This document shows, piece by piece, positions 42,070-51,647 of a stretch of 64,000 bases of DNA. The position numbers and the translations under genes were made by a program. The stretch is from Paraburkholderia heleia NBRC 101817 (GTDB lineage: Bacteria; Pseudomonadota; Gammaproteobacteria; Burkholderiales; Burkholderiaceae), in NCBI RefSeq assembly GCF_000739775.1, contig NZ_BBJH01000003.1, forward strand, positions 186,001 to 250,000, in the 5' to 3' direction. The notes below the pieces were generated by a model that was not told the origin of the DNA, did no database searches, and was given only the letters and a program-made list of their open reading frames with translations. The number at the start of each line of letters is the position of its first letter. Within the stretch, counting starts at the first letter, position 1.

Positions 42070-43545
42070 TCAGGCGGCCGCCGGCGGCGGCAGCGTCGCC
42101 ACGAGCCGGATCGACGCCGTGAGTTCCTCGAGCTGGAAGTGCGGCCTCAGAAACACCGTCGCGCGGTACGCGCCGGGTTTGCCCGGCACCTCGGTCACGT
42201 CCACGCGTGCCTCGCGCAGCGGATACTGGGCCTTGATTTCCTGCGGCGCGTTGTCGTTGACGAGCACGTAGTCGGCAATCCACGTGTTGAGATAGCTGCG
42301 CACATTCTCGCGCGTCATGAAGCTGCCGACCTTGTCGCGCATGATCGCCTTGATGTAGTGCGCAAAGCGCGACGCCGCGAGGATATACGGCAGCATGGCC
42401 GAAATGCGCGCGTTCGCCGTGGCCTCGGGCGTGTTGTAGAGCGCCGGCTTGCAGGCGGTCTGGCCGCCGAAGAACACCGCAAGCCCTTCGTTTTTCTTGT
42501 GCACGAGCGCAATGAAGCCGAGCGAGTCGAGCTCCTTTTCGCGGCGGTCGGTGATCGCCACTTCCGTGGGACACTTCATGGCCTTGTCGCCCGAAGCCGT
42601 CTGGAAGATATGGTCCGGCAGGCGTTCGACCGCGCCGCCGCCTTCCACGCCGCGAATCGCCGCGCACCAGCTGTACTGCGCGAACGCGTTGGTAATGCGC
42701 TGCGCGAGGGCGTAGGCGGAGTTGCCCCATAGATACTTCGAGTGGTCGGTGCCGTCCACATCCTCGAAAAAGTTCATGCCCTCCACCGGATTGCTGTCCG
42801 GATGATAAGGACGCCGCATCAGAACGTGCGGGAGCGTGAGCGCGACATAGCGCGAGTCTTCGCTCTTGCGGAATTCGCGCCAGCGGGCCATGTCGATCGT
42901 CTCGAAGACCTTGGAGAGGTCGCGCGGCACGCCCAGCTCCGTGAAGCTCGACATGTCGAACAGCTGCGGGTGCGCCGCCGAAATGAACGGCGCGTGCGCG
43001 GCGGCGGCGACCGAGGCGAGCTTTTCGAGCAGGCTCACGTCGGGCGTCTGGCGCGTGAAGTAGTAGTCGCCCACCAGCACGCTGAATGGAAAACCGCCGA
43101 ACGTGCCGTATTCCTCTTCGTAAATCTTCTTGAAGAGCGCGCTCGTGTCGACGTCGATCGCCTTCTCGAGATCGTTCTGCAGGTCTTTCTTCGAAGCGTT
43201 CAGGAGGCGCAGTTTCAGGCGCGTGCCCGTTTCGGAGCCTTTCACCAGAAAGTGCAGCCCGCGCCACGACGACTCCAGCGCCTGCATGTCGGGATGGTGC
43301 AGCACCTCGTTGAGCTGCTCGCTGATCAGCTCGTCGATCTTGCGGATGTGGTCGTTGATCATCGCCACCGTGTCGCGGCCGATGGTCATGTTCTTGTCGA
43401 GCACCTGCAGCGCGAACTCGGCGAGCAGCTCGCGCGCATGCTGTTGCTGCTCTTCGTATTGCGCCATGCGTCCTTCGTGCACGATGCGGTCGAGCAGCGT
43501 GACCGTACCCGCCTGCGCGGTCGCGGCGGCCTGAATGTCGGACAT
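42070..43545 (-). CDS. tssC: T6SS contractile sheath large subunit TssC
   Basis: A 491-residue TssC/VipB protein. It includes EVLHHPDMQALESSWRGLHFLV, LRLLNASKKDLQNDLEKA, EYGTFGGFPFSVLVGDYYF and the C-terminal FLRPHFQLEELTASIRLV, all family hallmarks. It polymerises with TssB into the sheath. It follows tssB by 21 bases; 134 bases separate it from hcp, room for an RNA stem or internal promoter. Confidence 0.96.
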   Translation of the reverse strand: MSDIQAAATAQAGTVTLLDRIVHEGRMAQYEEQQQHARELLAEFALQVLDKNMTIGRDTVAMINDHIRKIDELISEQLNEVLHHPDMQALESSWRGLHFLVKGSETGTRLKLRLLNASKKDLQNDLEKAIDVDTSALFKKIYEEEYGTFGGFPFSVLVGDYYFTRQTPDVSLLEKLASVAAAAHAPFISAAHPQLFDMSSFTELGVPRDLSKVFETIDMARWREFRKSEDSRYVALTLPHVLMRRPYHPDSNPVEGMNFFEDVDGTDHSKYLWGNSAYALAQRITNAFAQYSWCAAIRGVEGGGAVERLPDHIFQTASGDKAMKCPTEVAITDRREKELDSLGFIALVHKKNEGLAVFFGGQTACKPALYNTPEATANARISAMLPYILAASRFAHYIKAIMRDKVGSFMTRENVRSYLNTWIADYVLVNDNAPQEIKAQYPLREARVDVTEVPGKPGAYRATVFLRPHFQLEELTASIRLVATLPPPAAA

Positions 43546-43566
43546 GATCGTCTCCTCGCGTTGGGC

Positions 43567-44142
43567 TTAGCTGGCCGGCGTGTCACTGGAAGGGCTGGCG
43601 GGTGCAGGGGCCTCGCCCGCGGGCGGCGGCAGCTGCGCAGTCGGCGTGTCCTGCGGGTGCGCTGAACGGATTTCGCTCAACCCCTTCGGGTCATGCACCA
43701 CTTCCTGGAGAAGCTTGTCCAGTTCGTCGTTGCCGTCGAGCTTGGTGAGGAGGTCGCGCAGGCGCAGCCGCGCGTCGTAGAGCTGTTTGAGCGGGCCGAT
43801 CTGCTGAACGATGCTCACGGGATCGAAGTCGTCGATATGCGCGAACTTCAGCTCGACGTTGATCTTGCTGCCGTCCGCGGCGAGCGTGTTGTCGACCTGC
43901 AGCGTCACGCGTGGCCCGATCGACTTCATCACGTCGTTGAAATTGTCGCGGTCGATGTCGACGAAGCGGCGCTCCGTCATTTTCGGCAACGGCTCGACAG
44001 GTTTGCCGGACAGGTCGGCAAGGATGCCCACGACGAGCGGCAGCTCGCGTTTTTCGATGGCATTGCCCGTTTCGACGTCGTACGTGATCTGGACACGCGG
44101 CGGTCGGTTCCGTTCGAACCAGTGCTGGGTACTGTCGGCCAT
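43567..44142 (-). CDS. tssB: T6SS contractile sheath small subunit TssB
   Basis: A 191-residue TssB/VipA protein beginning MADSTQHWFERNRPPRVQITYDVETGNAIEKRELPLVVGILADLSG, a clear family start. ATG 44142 has GAGG five bases upstream; the GTG two codons earlier is less likely. The C-terminal 35 residues are Pro/Ala-rich (LPPPAGEAPAPASPSSDTP), longer than the common form. It is the first gene of the minus-strand T6SS arm. Confidence 0.95.
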   Translation of the reverse strand: MADSTQHWFERNRPPRVQITYDVETGNAIEKRELPLVVGILADLSGKPVEPLPKMTERRFVDIDRDNFNDVMKSIGPRVTLQVDNTLAADGSKINVELKFAHIDDFDPVSIVQQIGPLKQLYDARLRLRDLLTKLDGNDELDKLLQEVVHDPKGLSEIRSAHPQDTPTAQLPPPAGEAPAPASPSSDTPAS

Positions 44143-44688
44143 GGTCACCTCGGTGGCGGTCGTTCTTATTGCATTGTGTAACGGGAGAGATGCGCGCTTT
44201 TCGTCAATCTGCCCTTTTCATGATGCATTTTCTTCAGGACGACAATGCCCCGCAAAACGTAATTAAACGATTGCCACGTGCATTCCCGGTCCTTCAGAAA
44301 AAACACTGCTAAAGCATGCCCCGGATTCGTCAGACGAGAGCATTCACGGCGTCAGGCGTTCGCGCTGATCGGTTCTTCAACTTGTCCTTCGTCGCGCGCG
44401 TCGTGAAGATGGACGGTCACGACTTTAGGACAGTAAACGGGGAATTTCAAAGTATATTTACGGCGCATAGATCCATCTCCTTTCAAGTTTATTTACGAAT
44501 TGTTTTTTGAATTGATCGATAAAAATCGTTATTGCAATGTCGCACGGGGCGCTTGTAGACTACGCGCGAAACAGCTTGCGCAGGGCAACCATGCGTCTTG
44601 ATTAGAAATACGAACTAGCATGAATTCTCCTGCGCGCGGGCAGGAGGCATCGCAGACAAGAGGCGACGCACACAATGGGGATTGCGCA
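44143..44688. promoter_or_regulatory. Divergent control region of the T6SS
   Basis: This 546-base gap separates the two T6SS arms. From about 44430 to 44540 it is conspicuously AT-rich (CAAAGTATATTTACGG, GTTTATTTACGAATTG, GATAAAAATCGTTATTGC) against a GC-rich background. That suits a bidirectional promoter and possible H-NS-type silencing. No gene with family features lies in it, and I cannot single out -35/-10 boxes with confidence. Confidence 0.5.
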
Positions 44689-45183
44689 GTGATCACCACG
44701 TTATTCGCCGGCGCTTCGCGCGCAGCGAAGCCGTACGGCTGGCGTGCCGCCACGCTGGCGTTCGCGCTCGCGCAGGGGCTCGCGGCGTGTTCGTCGCTGC
44801 CCAAGGTCCAGGTAGATACCCTGGCCATTGCCGTTTCCACTCAAGCGAATCAGGACACGCCCATTGCCGTGGACGCCGTGCTCGTGCGCAACCAGCAGCT
44901 GCTCGACGCCTTGCTCGGCCTGCCTTCGGCGAAGTGGTTCGTGCAGCGCGATCAATGGCGCCGCGATCATCCCGAGGACATCACGGTCGTGTCGTTCGAA
45001 GTCGTGCCGGGCCAGCAGATCGCCGCGGCCCCGTTTCCGTTTGGCGGCAAGCGGGGCGCAGGCGTGGTGGTGTTTGCCGACTACCAGACACCGGGTGCGC
45101 ACCGCGTGAGGCTCGACACGGGGCCCGCTCACGCGTTGCTGCTGCTCGGCGACCAGGACCTGAGCGTGCAGGCCGCGCATTGA
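44689..45183 (+). CDS. tssJ: T6SS outer-membrane lipoprotein TssJ
   Basis: A 164-residue TssJ/SciN lipoprotein from GTG 44689: signal segment GWRAATLAFALAQGLAAC with the lipidated Cys34, then the transthyretin-like domain (VDTLAIAVSTQANQDTPIAVDAVLVRNQQLLDALLGLPSAKWFVQRDQW). An ATG 23 codons upstream gives a longer, polar N-terminus. TssJ anchors the TssL-TssM membrane complex in the outer membrane. It begins the plus-strand arm. Confidence 0.9.
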   Translation: MITTLFAGASRAAKPYGWRAATLAFALAQGLAACSSLPKVQVDTLAIAVSTQANQDTPIAVDAVLVRNQQLLDALLGLPSAKWFVQRDQWRRDHPEDITVVSFEVVPGQQIAAAPFPFGGKRGAGVVVFADYQTPGAHRVRLDTGPAHALLLLGDQDLSVQAAH

Positions 45184-45284
45184 GTAACGAAACTGTGTGA
45201 CGCAACGGTGTCACACGACGATGTCATACGACGGCGCGGCAACACTGAACGACGAAACGCTTAGCAATAGAAAGCAAACACATC

Positions 45285-46649
45285 ATGCGAACTTCGTTTC
45301 CCGATCCGGTCTGCTGGTTCGACGGCATGCCCTTGCTGCCGCAGCATTTCCAGACCCAGGCGCTGCACGCGGCGGGGCATGCCGCCTTGCTCGCGGGCGC
45401 CGCGCGGGCGCATTACTGGGGCGTGCTAACGCTCGAGCACGACGCCGCGGGGCTCGCCCAGGGGCTCGTGCGCATCAGCGCGCTGGAGGCGATACTGGCC
45501 GATGGCCTCGCCGTCCGCCACACGCCGCACGATCCCGTCCTGGAGATCGATGTGAGCCACGCATTCAGCGCGCCGGACGAGGAAGTCACGATCTATCTCG
45601 CGGTGCCGCCGTTGTATCGCAGCGGCCAGCTCGATCCGCAGGCCGGGCGCTACACCCAGCGCGAGAGTCCGGACGTTCCCGACCTTGTCTCGGGCGGCGA
45701 GCCGGCTTCGATCACGACGTGGACGCCGCGCCTGCATCTCATGACGGATCTCGGCCGTCACGAATTCGACCGCTTGCCGCTCATGCGCGTGAGACAGCAG
45801 GGCGGCGGCGTGGCGATTGCGGACTATGCGCCGCCTTGTCCGTTCGTGCGCGCCGACTCGTTGCTCGGTCAGCGCGTGATGCAGCTGCTGCTGCGCGTGC
45901 GCGAAAAATGCGTGTTCCTGGCCGGGCGTCTGCAAGCGGCGCAACGCGCGGAAGAGCGCGACGACGCGGGCCAGATCGAGCGCCAGCTTTGCGCGCTCTG
46001 GAGCCGCCTGCCCGAAGTGGAGGCGACGCTCGTCACCGGCATCGCGCATCCCGCCGAGCTGTATTGCGCCGTCGCCGGCATGACGGGCGCGCTCGCGGCG
46101 CTGCGTCCCGCGCGTGGCGTGCCCGCCTTCGCGACGTTCGATTACATGGCGCTGCTCGCGTCGTTCGATCCGCTGCTCGCCTGGGCGGACGAAGCGCTCG
46201 CGACGATCCGCCAGGGGTATCGCGTGCGTGCGTTCACCGAGGAGGGCGGCAGCTTCTGGATCGCGCCGCCGTTCGAAAGCGGCGGCAACGTGGCGCGCGA
46301 ACTGGTGATCGGGTTGCGCATGCCGCCCGACGCGGGCGAGCACGACGCAAGCGCGTGGCTCGATCATGCCGTCGTCGCGTCGCGGCCCTATGTGCCCACG
46401 CTCGCGCGCCAGCGGATGCGCGGCCTCGCGCGCCGGCGGCTCGCGCGCGAGGAGCGCGCGGCCTACGCGACGGGCGACGACACGACGCTCTTCGCGGTGG
46501 CCGTGGAGGATGCGTGGTTCGACCGCGCGCAGCCGCTGTGCATCGAGGTCCGCACGAACGTGCCGGGCCGCGCGCCCTGGGCCGTGCAACTCTTCACGCC
46601 CACGGACGCCGCCGACGACGCACCCCCGGCGGGAGCCGATCATGCTTGA
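45285..46649 (+). CDS. tssK: T6SS baseplate-membrane connector TssK
   Basis: A 454-residue TssK/VasE protein with the hallmark start VCWFDGMPLLPQHFQTQAL and the conserved middle YLAVPPLYRSGQLDPQ. TssK trimers dock the baseplate onto TssL and TssM. A 101-base gap follows tssJ; the end overlaps tssL by 8 bases. Confidence 0.95.
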   Translation: MRTSFPDPVCWFDGMPLLPQHFQTQALHAAGHAALLAGAARAHYWGVLTLEHDAAGLAQGLVRISALEAILADGLAVRHTPHDPVLEIDVSHAFSAPDEEVTIYLAVPPLYRSGQLDPQAGRYTQRESPDVPDLVSGGEPASITTWTPRLHLMTDLGRHEFDRLPLMRVRQQGGGVAIADYAPPCPFVRADSLLGQRVMQLLLRVREKCVFLAGRLQAAQRAEERDDAGQIERQLCALWSRLPEVEATLVTGIAHPAELYCAVAGMTGALAALRPARGVPAFATFDYMALLASFDPLLAWADEALATIRQGYRVRAFTEEGGSFWIAPPFESGGNVARELVIGLRMPPDAGEHDASAWLDHAVVASRPYVPTLARQRMRGLARRRLAREERAAYATGDDTTLFAVAVEDAWFDRAQPLCIEVRTNVPGRAPWAVQLFTPTDAADDAPPAGADHA

Positions 46650-47700
46650 TGCCAGCGACCAAAGCGACGAGCGCCTGCCGCTCATGCGTGCGTTCGTCGT
46701 GGCATTCGCGTTCGCGGAGAACGCGCGCCTGGGTGCGGTCGCGCAGGCGGCGAATGCAGCCAGCGCGGCGAACGCCGCGAGCGCCGAGGCGCCCGTCGAT
46801 CCCCAGCGCGATGCCGACGCGCTCGCCACGCAGCTGCAGTCCGCCACACGCAAGCTCGCGCGCGACGCGATGGCCTGGACCGGCGCGGCGGGCGAAGCGG
46901 ACATTGCCGCCGCGCAATACGCCTATGTCGCGCTGCTCGACGAATTGCTGCTGTTTTCGGCGTGGAATGGCGCGAGTGCGTGGGAAACGTATCCGCTCGA
47001 AGCGCGCATTTTCGGCACGCGTGCGGCCGGCGAGCGTATTCCGGCTGCCATCGAAACCTTGCTCGCGCAACGCGATCCGGCGCAGCGCGATCTCGCCAAC
47101 GTCTATCTCGCCTGCCTCACGCTAGGCTTTCGCGGCCGTCTGCGCGGCGAGGCGGGCGCCTTGCGTCACGACCAGTTGCGCCACGCGCTGTTCGCGTTCG
47201 CCATGCAGCGCGACCCCGAACCCGACCGGCTCGGCGCGCCGCTCGAACGTGCCGCGCTGGCGCCGCGCGAAACACGTCCGCTCACACAGATGTTTCCCGA
47301 CCGCGCCCGCCTCGCGCTGTTCGTGGGCGGCGGTTTCGCCGTGCTGCTCGGCGTGTCGCAACTGCTGTGGCTCTACGCGACAGCACCCGTGCGGCCGTCG
47401 CTCGAACAGTTCGAAACCGTGTCGATGGCGCAAGGGCGTCCGGCGCAGGCGAGCCATACGAGCACCACGGGCAGGGTGCTGCCGCACGCACGCACGGTGC
47501 GCAGACTGCGGGCGGCGGCGCCTGCCGATGTTCGGAGCATGCTGCAAACTCAGGACATCGCCGCGGCGCCGACGGTTTCCACGACGGCGCCCGACACGCT
47601 TGCGCTTGCGGCACGGCGCATCGTCACGGTGAGCGCGCAGGACGCCGCCGAAGGCGGCGAAGACAGCGCGGACGCCATGCCACGCGGAACACGGCCATGA
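46642..47700 (+). CDS. tssL: T6SS inner-membrane protein TssL (DotU type)
   Basis: A 352-residue DotU-family protein. The cytoplasmic helical domain includes YAYVALLDELLLFSAWNGASAWETYPLE and YLACLTLGFRGRLRGE. One membrane segment (LALFVGGGFAVLLGVSQLLWLYA, about 228-250) precedes a periplasmic tail of roughly 100 residues with no OmpA/peptidoglycan-binding motif. An Ala/Asn-rich repeat (AANAASAANAASAEAP) lies near residues 36-51. It overlaps tssK and tssM by a few bases each. Confidence 0.93.
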   Translation: MLDASDQSDERLPLMRAFVVAFAFAENARLGAVAQAANAASAANAASAEAPVDPQRDADALATQLQSATRKLARDAMAWTGAAGEADIAAAQYAYVALLDELLLFSAWNGASAWETYPLEARIFGTRAAGERIPAAIETLLAQRDPAQRDLANVYLACLTLGFRGRLRGEAGALRHDQLRHALFAFAMQRDPEPDRLGAPLERAALAPRETRPLTQMFPDRARLALFVGGGFAVLLGVSQLLWLYATAPVRPSLEQFETVSMAQGRPAQASHTSTTGRVLPHARTVRRLRAAAPADVRSMLQTQDIAAAPTVSTTAPDTLALAARRIVTVSAQDAAEGGEDSADAMPRGTRP

Positions 47701-50700
47701 CGACCACACTGATAGTCGTCCTGATCGTCCTCATCGCGCTGTTGATCGTGGGGCTCGCGGCCGTGCTCGTGGTGCGCTGGGTGCGCGGGCGCGACGAACG
47801 CAGGCCACTGCGCAACTTCTCCGCCATGATGCGTGCGGCGCACAACGCGATGGGCGTGCGCGATCCGTACTCGGTGCCGCGCGTGCTCGCCACGGGCGCA
47901 CCCGCCGCGCTCGACGCGCTGGCGCTTGGCTGGCGCCTCTCGCCCGTCGGCGAGCCGGCCTGGTTCGGCAGGCTCTGGCACGACGCCGAAGGCATTCTGA
48001 TCGCGGAGCCCGGGGACTCGCTCGGCGCGCGTGCGGCCGCCGAGCGCCGGCGCGGCTCGACCGGCGGGCGTTTGCTGCGCGGCCTGCTGCGCAACCGGCC
48101 GGGCCGGCCGCTCGACGCGCTCGTGTGGGTGATCGCGCTCGATACGCTCATCGACGAAAGCGGGAGCGCGCGCACGGATACCGACGCGGCGCTCGAAGCC
48201 TCGCGCACGGTGCTCGCGCTGCAACGTCAACTGGGTCAGATGCTGCCGCTCTACGTGGTGGTGACGGGCTGCGATGCGCTGCCGGGCTTCGATGCGCTCG
48301 CAGCACGCCTGCGCCGCGAGCGCATCGAAACGCCGCTAGGCTGGGCCTCGCCGTATGCGCCGCGGCGCGCCTTCGAACCCGCATGGATGGACGAAGCCTT
48401 CGCCGACATGAGCCGGGCGCTCGCGGCGACGGTCACGGAAATGGGCACGCTCGACGGCGCCCTGGACGGTGACGTGTTCCTGCTGCCGCAGCGCCTCGAC
48501 ACACTGCGCGAGCCGTTGCGCGAGTACATCGAGCCCACCTTGCGCGGCGCCGCCGACGGCACCGCACCGCTCCTGCGCGGCATCTGGTGCGTGGGCGCGA
48601 TGCCGCAGGCGCAGGAGCGCGCGGAACCCGCCATCACGAATACCGCGCGCGGCGAGGCGCGCGCGGCGGCGGCGCCGGCCTTCGCGTCGCGTCTCTGGCA
48701 CGACTTGCTGATGCCGGGGCAGGGCCTCGCGCTCGCCATTCCGCGCGTGCTCGCGCTGCGCATGCGGCGGTACCGTATTGCCACGTTCGCCGCGCTCGCG
48801 CTCGGCGTGTGCTGGTGCGTGGGCCTCGGCGTCGCCACGTGGCACGTGCGCAGCGATGCGCGCTTGCTCGCGGGCAGCTATGACGCGCTCGCGCTCGCCA
48901 GCGTCGCCTGGCACGAAGCGGGCGCGAGCAGCAGCGAAACAGCGGCGGCGAACGCGCTGGGCAGCGCCGCGGACGCCTTCGTCAAGGTGCCGCGCTGGCA
49001 GCTCGCCACGCCCTTCATGCCGCTATCGTATTTCGGCCTGCGCCACCGGCTCGACGAGGCGCAATACCACGTACTGAGCGGGCTCGTGTTCACGCCGTTG
49101 CACGCACGGCTCCTCAGCCGTCTCGCCGATCTGAACTGCGACGGCGTCATCGGCTCGGGCGAGAACGCGAGCCTCGCGGCGGCCGCGCGGCGTCCCCAGG
49201 ACCTGCCCGAGTACGCGCGGGGCACGCGGCTCGTCACGAATGCGGCGCAGACCGAGCGGCTGATCACGAACTACAACGAACTGGTGGAACGCGATTCGGG
49301 CAACACCGTCATGCTCGCGCAGCTCATGCGCGGCGCGGTGGGCGTGAGCTTTTCGCCCGATCATGTGGCCGACCGCGCGGGGCTGGACGACGCCGTTCGC
49401 GCGACCGCGGTGGAGGGCGGCGAGCTGTCGTTCGACGGCACCGAGGCGCGCGCCGCCCAGGCGCGGGCGAGCGTGTGCTTCGAGGACACCTTCGATCGCT
49501 GGTTCGACGATATTTATCAGGACTCCTCGCTCACCACGAACGCCGCGCAAATCCAGGCCATGCTCGCCGATCTCAAGGCGCCCGGCGCCGTGCCGACCAC
49601 CGCTTCGCTCTCCGAACTGGCCACGCGCATCGACACGCTCGCGACTCAGGTCGACACCGCGGACCACGGCTGGGCGGGCACGCACGGGCAGGAACTCGTG
49701 CCGGGACTCACGGCGACCTTCGACACCGCAAAGGGGCTGCGCCTGATCGGCGCGACGCCCGTGGCGAGCGTGCTGGAGCACGAACAGAGCGAACAAAGCG
49801 CGTTTGCGGCGCGCTGGCTCGCAAGCGGCAACCTGCCTGGCGTGCTGGCCTCCAATCCCGCCACAGGACTGCAACTGGCGCCGGACCTGCTGCCGCTGCG
49901 CGACGCGTTGCGCACACTGCTCGGCCAGTCGTTCGTCGCGGGCGAGGGCAGCGCGTCGGCCGAAATTCGCGGCGTGGATGCCGACTCGGCACAGCGCGCG
50001 CTGGCGATCCTGCCGGCCTACAAGCAATACTCCGCCGGTCTTCTCGCCCAGGCGCCCGAAGCGTGGCGCGGCGCGCTGCTCGCCGCGGCGGGTAACGCGA
50101 CCGTGCACAGCATGGTGGCCGCGCTTTCGGCACCGGTTGCAACAACGGCAACGACGGGGATGCCGGCAGCAGGCGCGCGCAATGTCGCCTACGCGCCGCA
50201 GACGCAGGGCGCATCCTTCGACATCCTGCGCAAGAACGCGACCGATCTCGTGGAAGCGTTCGACTCGCTCGGCCGCGCCGATCTTGCGCAAGCGGTTGCC
50301 CTGCGCGTGAGCGACGCCGCGCTGGACGTGCTGCGCTCGACCGATGGGCAACTGCAATCGCTCGAACCGTTTCGACCGCTGCGCGGCGACTTCTCGGCGT
50401 GGAACGGCAACGCCGGCGGCTCGATGCGCGCATTCGGCGCCGCCACGCCTGAAGCGCTGCAAACCTACCTTGCCGCGCAGTCGAGTGCGGTGGCGGATAC
50501 GGCCACGCTCGCGTCGAGCGCGCTCGACTGGCTGACTACGCAGAATCCGCCGCTTTCCACCGCGGACGCGCGCCTCGTGGCGCGCTGGAAAGCGCTCTTC
50601 GCGGACCTCGCGCAATACCGCGCCCGCAGCCCGGCGAGCGCGCTGGTGGCGGTGCCGTCGATCATCTCCAACCAGCTCGACAAGATGGACCTCGACACGT

Positions 50701-51647
50701 GCGGCGCCTCGCTCGCGCAGGTGGACGTGCCGGGCTCGGGCGACATTGTCGCGAGCGCGGGTATGCGGCTCGTATCGTCCGCGCGCGAGCGCTGCTACCG
50801 GCTGCAGATCGGCACCGGCGGGGAGGCCTACGAACAGCTGCGCAGCTATTTCGCGCGCTATCTTGCCGGCCGCTTCCCGTTCTCCGCGGATGCGAACGCG
50901 CAGGCCGCCGACCTGCGCCAGACGGCGGCCTTCGTGGCGCTGCTCGACGCGAAGCTCGCGGACGCGCAACGCGGCATGAGCGCCGCGGCGGCGAGCGGCG
51001 GCACGCAAGCGCTCGCGCAGCAATTCCTGGCGAAGCTCGCGCGCGCGAAGCCCTGGCTCGACGCGCTGGTGGCGCGCGGCGCGGACGGCGCACTCGTGGG
51101 CGTGGACGTGGCGGTGGATTGGCGTATCGATCGCGCCGACGAAGCCGGTGCGGACCAGGTCATCCAATGGTCGCTCGCGAGCGGCAGCCAGACGCTCGCC
51201 TGGCCCGCCGCGGCTGGCGCGCCGCTGCGCTGGGCGCCGGGCCAGCCTGCCGCGCTGAGCCTGCGCTGGGCGAAAGACGGCCCGTGGCGGCCCATGCAGG
51301 ACGCTTTGCAGCCGACGCTCTCGGTCGACGGCGAAGCGGCCACATGGGCGGCAAACGACACGTGGTCGCTATTGCGCCTCGTGCGCCTGCACGCGGTGCC
51401 GGACGACGGCGCGGATAGCGGCACGGGTGCGGGCAACGCGCGCATGGTGCTGAGCGTACCGGTGCGCGACCGCAACGGCGGCACGCAAACGGCGCGCATG
51501 TTCATGCGCGTGGGGATGACGGGCGCCTCGAAAACGGCGCTCGCGTGGCCCGACCTGCCGTACGCGGCGCCGGGCTACAGCGCATACGGCGCCCCTGCGG
51601 TCACCTACGGACCGTATCCGTCGAACACACAAGCGGGGCGCGGATGA
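47697..51647 (+). CDS. tssM: T6SS inner-membrane protein TssM (IcmF type)
   Basis: A 1316-residue TssM. An N-terminal membrane segment (residues 5-27) is followed by a cytoplasmic NTPase-like domain (WFGRLWHDAEGILIAEPGDS, DALVWVIALDTLIDES, YVVVTGCDALPGFDAL). A second segment near residue 360 (ATFAALALGVCWCVGLGVAT) leads to a large periplasmic region ending in beta-rich sequence that meets TssJ. The P-loop position reads LATGAPAALDALALG (64-78), without the GKS/T of a working Walker A, so nucleotide binding is doubtful. It starts in ATGA with tssL and ends in ATGA with tssA. Confidence 0.93.
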   Translation: MTTTLIVVLIVLIALLIVGLAAVLVVRWVRGRDERRPLRNFSAMMRAAHNAMGVRDPYSVPRVLATGAPAALDALALGWRLSPVGEPAWFGRLWHDAEGILIAEPGDSLGARAAAERRRGSTGGRLLRGLLRNRPGRPLDALVWVIALDTLIDESGSARTDTDAALEASRTVLALQRQLGQMLPLYVVVTGCDALPGFDALAARLRRERIETPLGWASPYAPRRAFEPAWMDEAFADMSRALAATVTEMGTLDGALDGDVFLLPQRLDTLREPLREYIEPTLRGAADGTAPLLRGIWCVGAMPQAQERAEPAITNTARGEARAAAAPAFASRLWHDLLMPGQGLALAIPRVLALRMRRYRIATFAALALGVCWCVGLGVATWHVRSDARLLAGSYDALALASVAWHEAGASSSETAAANALGSAADAFVKVPRWQLATPFMPLSYFGLRHRLDEAQYHVLSGLVFTPLHARLLSRLADLNCDGVIGSGENASLAAAARRPQDLPEYARGTRLVTNAAQTERLITNYNELVERDSGNTVMLAQLMRGAVGVSFSPDHVADRAGLDDAVRATAVEGGELSFDGTEARAAQARASVCFEDTFDRWFDDIYQDSSLTTNAAQIQAMLADLKAPGAVPTTASLSELATRIDTLATQVDTADHGWAGTHGQELVPGLTATFDTAKGLRLIGATPVASVLEHEQSEQSAFAARWLASGNLPGVLASNPATGLQLAPDLLPLRDALRTLLGQSFVAGEGSASAEIRGVDADSAQRALAILPAYKQYSAGLLAQAPEAWRGALLAAAGNATVHSMVAALSAPVATTATTGMPAAGARNVAYAPQTQGASFDILRKNATDLVEAFDSLGRADLAQAVALRVSDAALDVLRSTDGQLQSLEPFRPLRGDFSAWNGNAGGSMRAFGAATPEALQTYLAAQSSAVADTATLASSALDWLTTQNPPLSTADARLVARWKALFADLAQYRARSPASALVAVPSIISNQLDKMDLDTCGASLAQVDVPGSGDIVASAGMRLVSSARERCYRLQIGTGGEAYEQLRSYFARYLAGRFPFSADANAQAADLRQTAAFVALLDAKLADAQRGMSAAAASGGTQALAQQFLAKLARAKPWLDALVARGADGALVGVDVAVDWRIDRADEAGADQVIQWSLASGSQTLAWPAAAGAPLRWAPGQPAALSLRWAKDGPWRPMQDALQPTLSVDGEAATWAANDTWSLLRLVRLHAVPDDGADSGTGAGNARMVLSVPVRDRNGGTQTARMFMRVGMTGASKTALAWPDLPYAAPGYSAYGAPAVTYGPYPSNTQAGRG

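Noticed and set aside
49023..51167. 714-codon minus-strand frame opposite tssM
   Set aside because: Antisense to TssM; the length is explained by GC bias at third positions.
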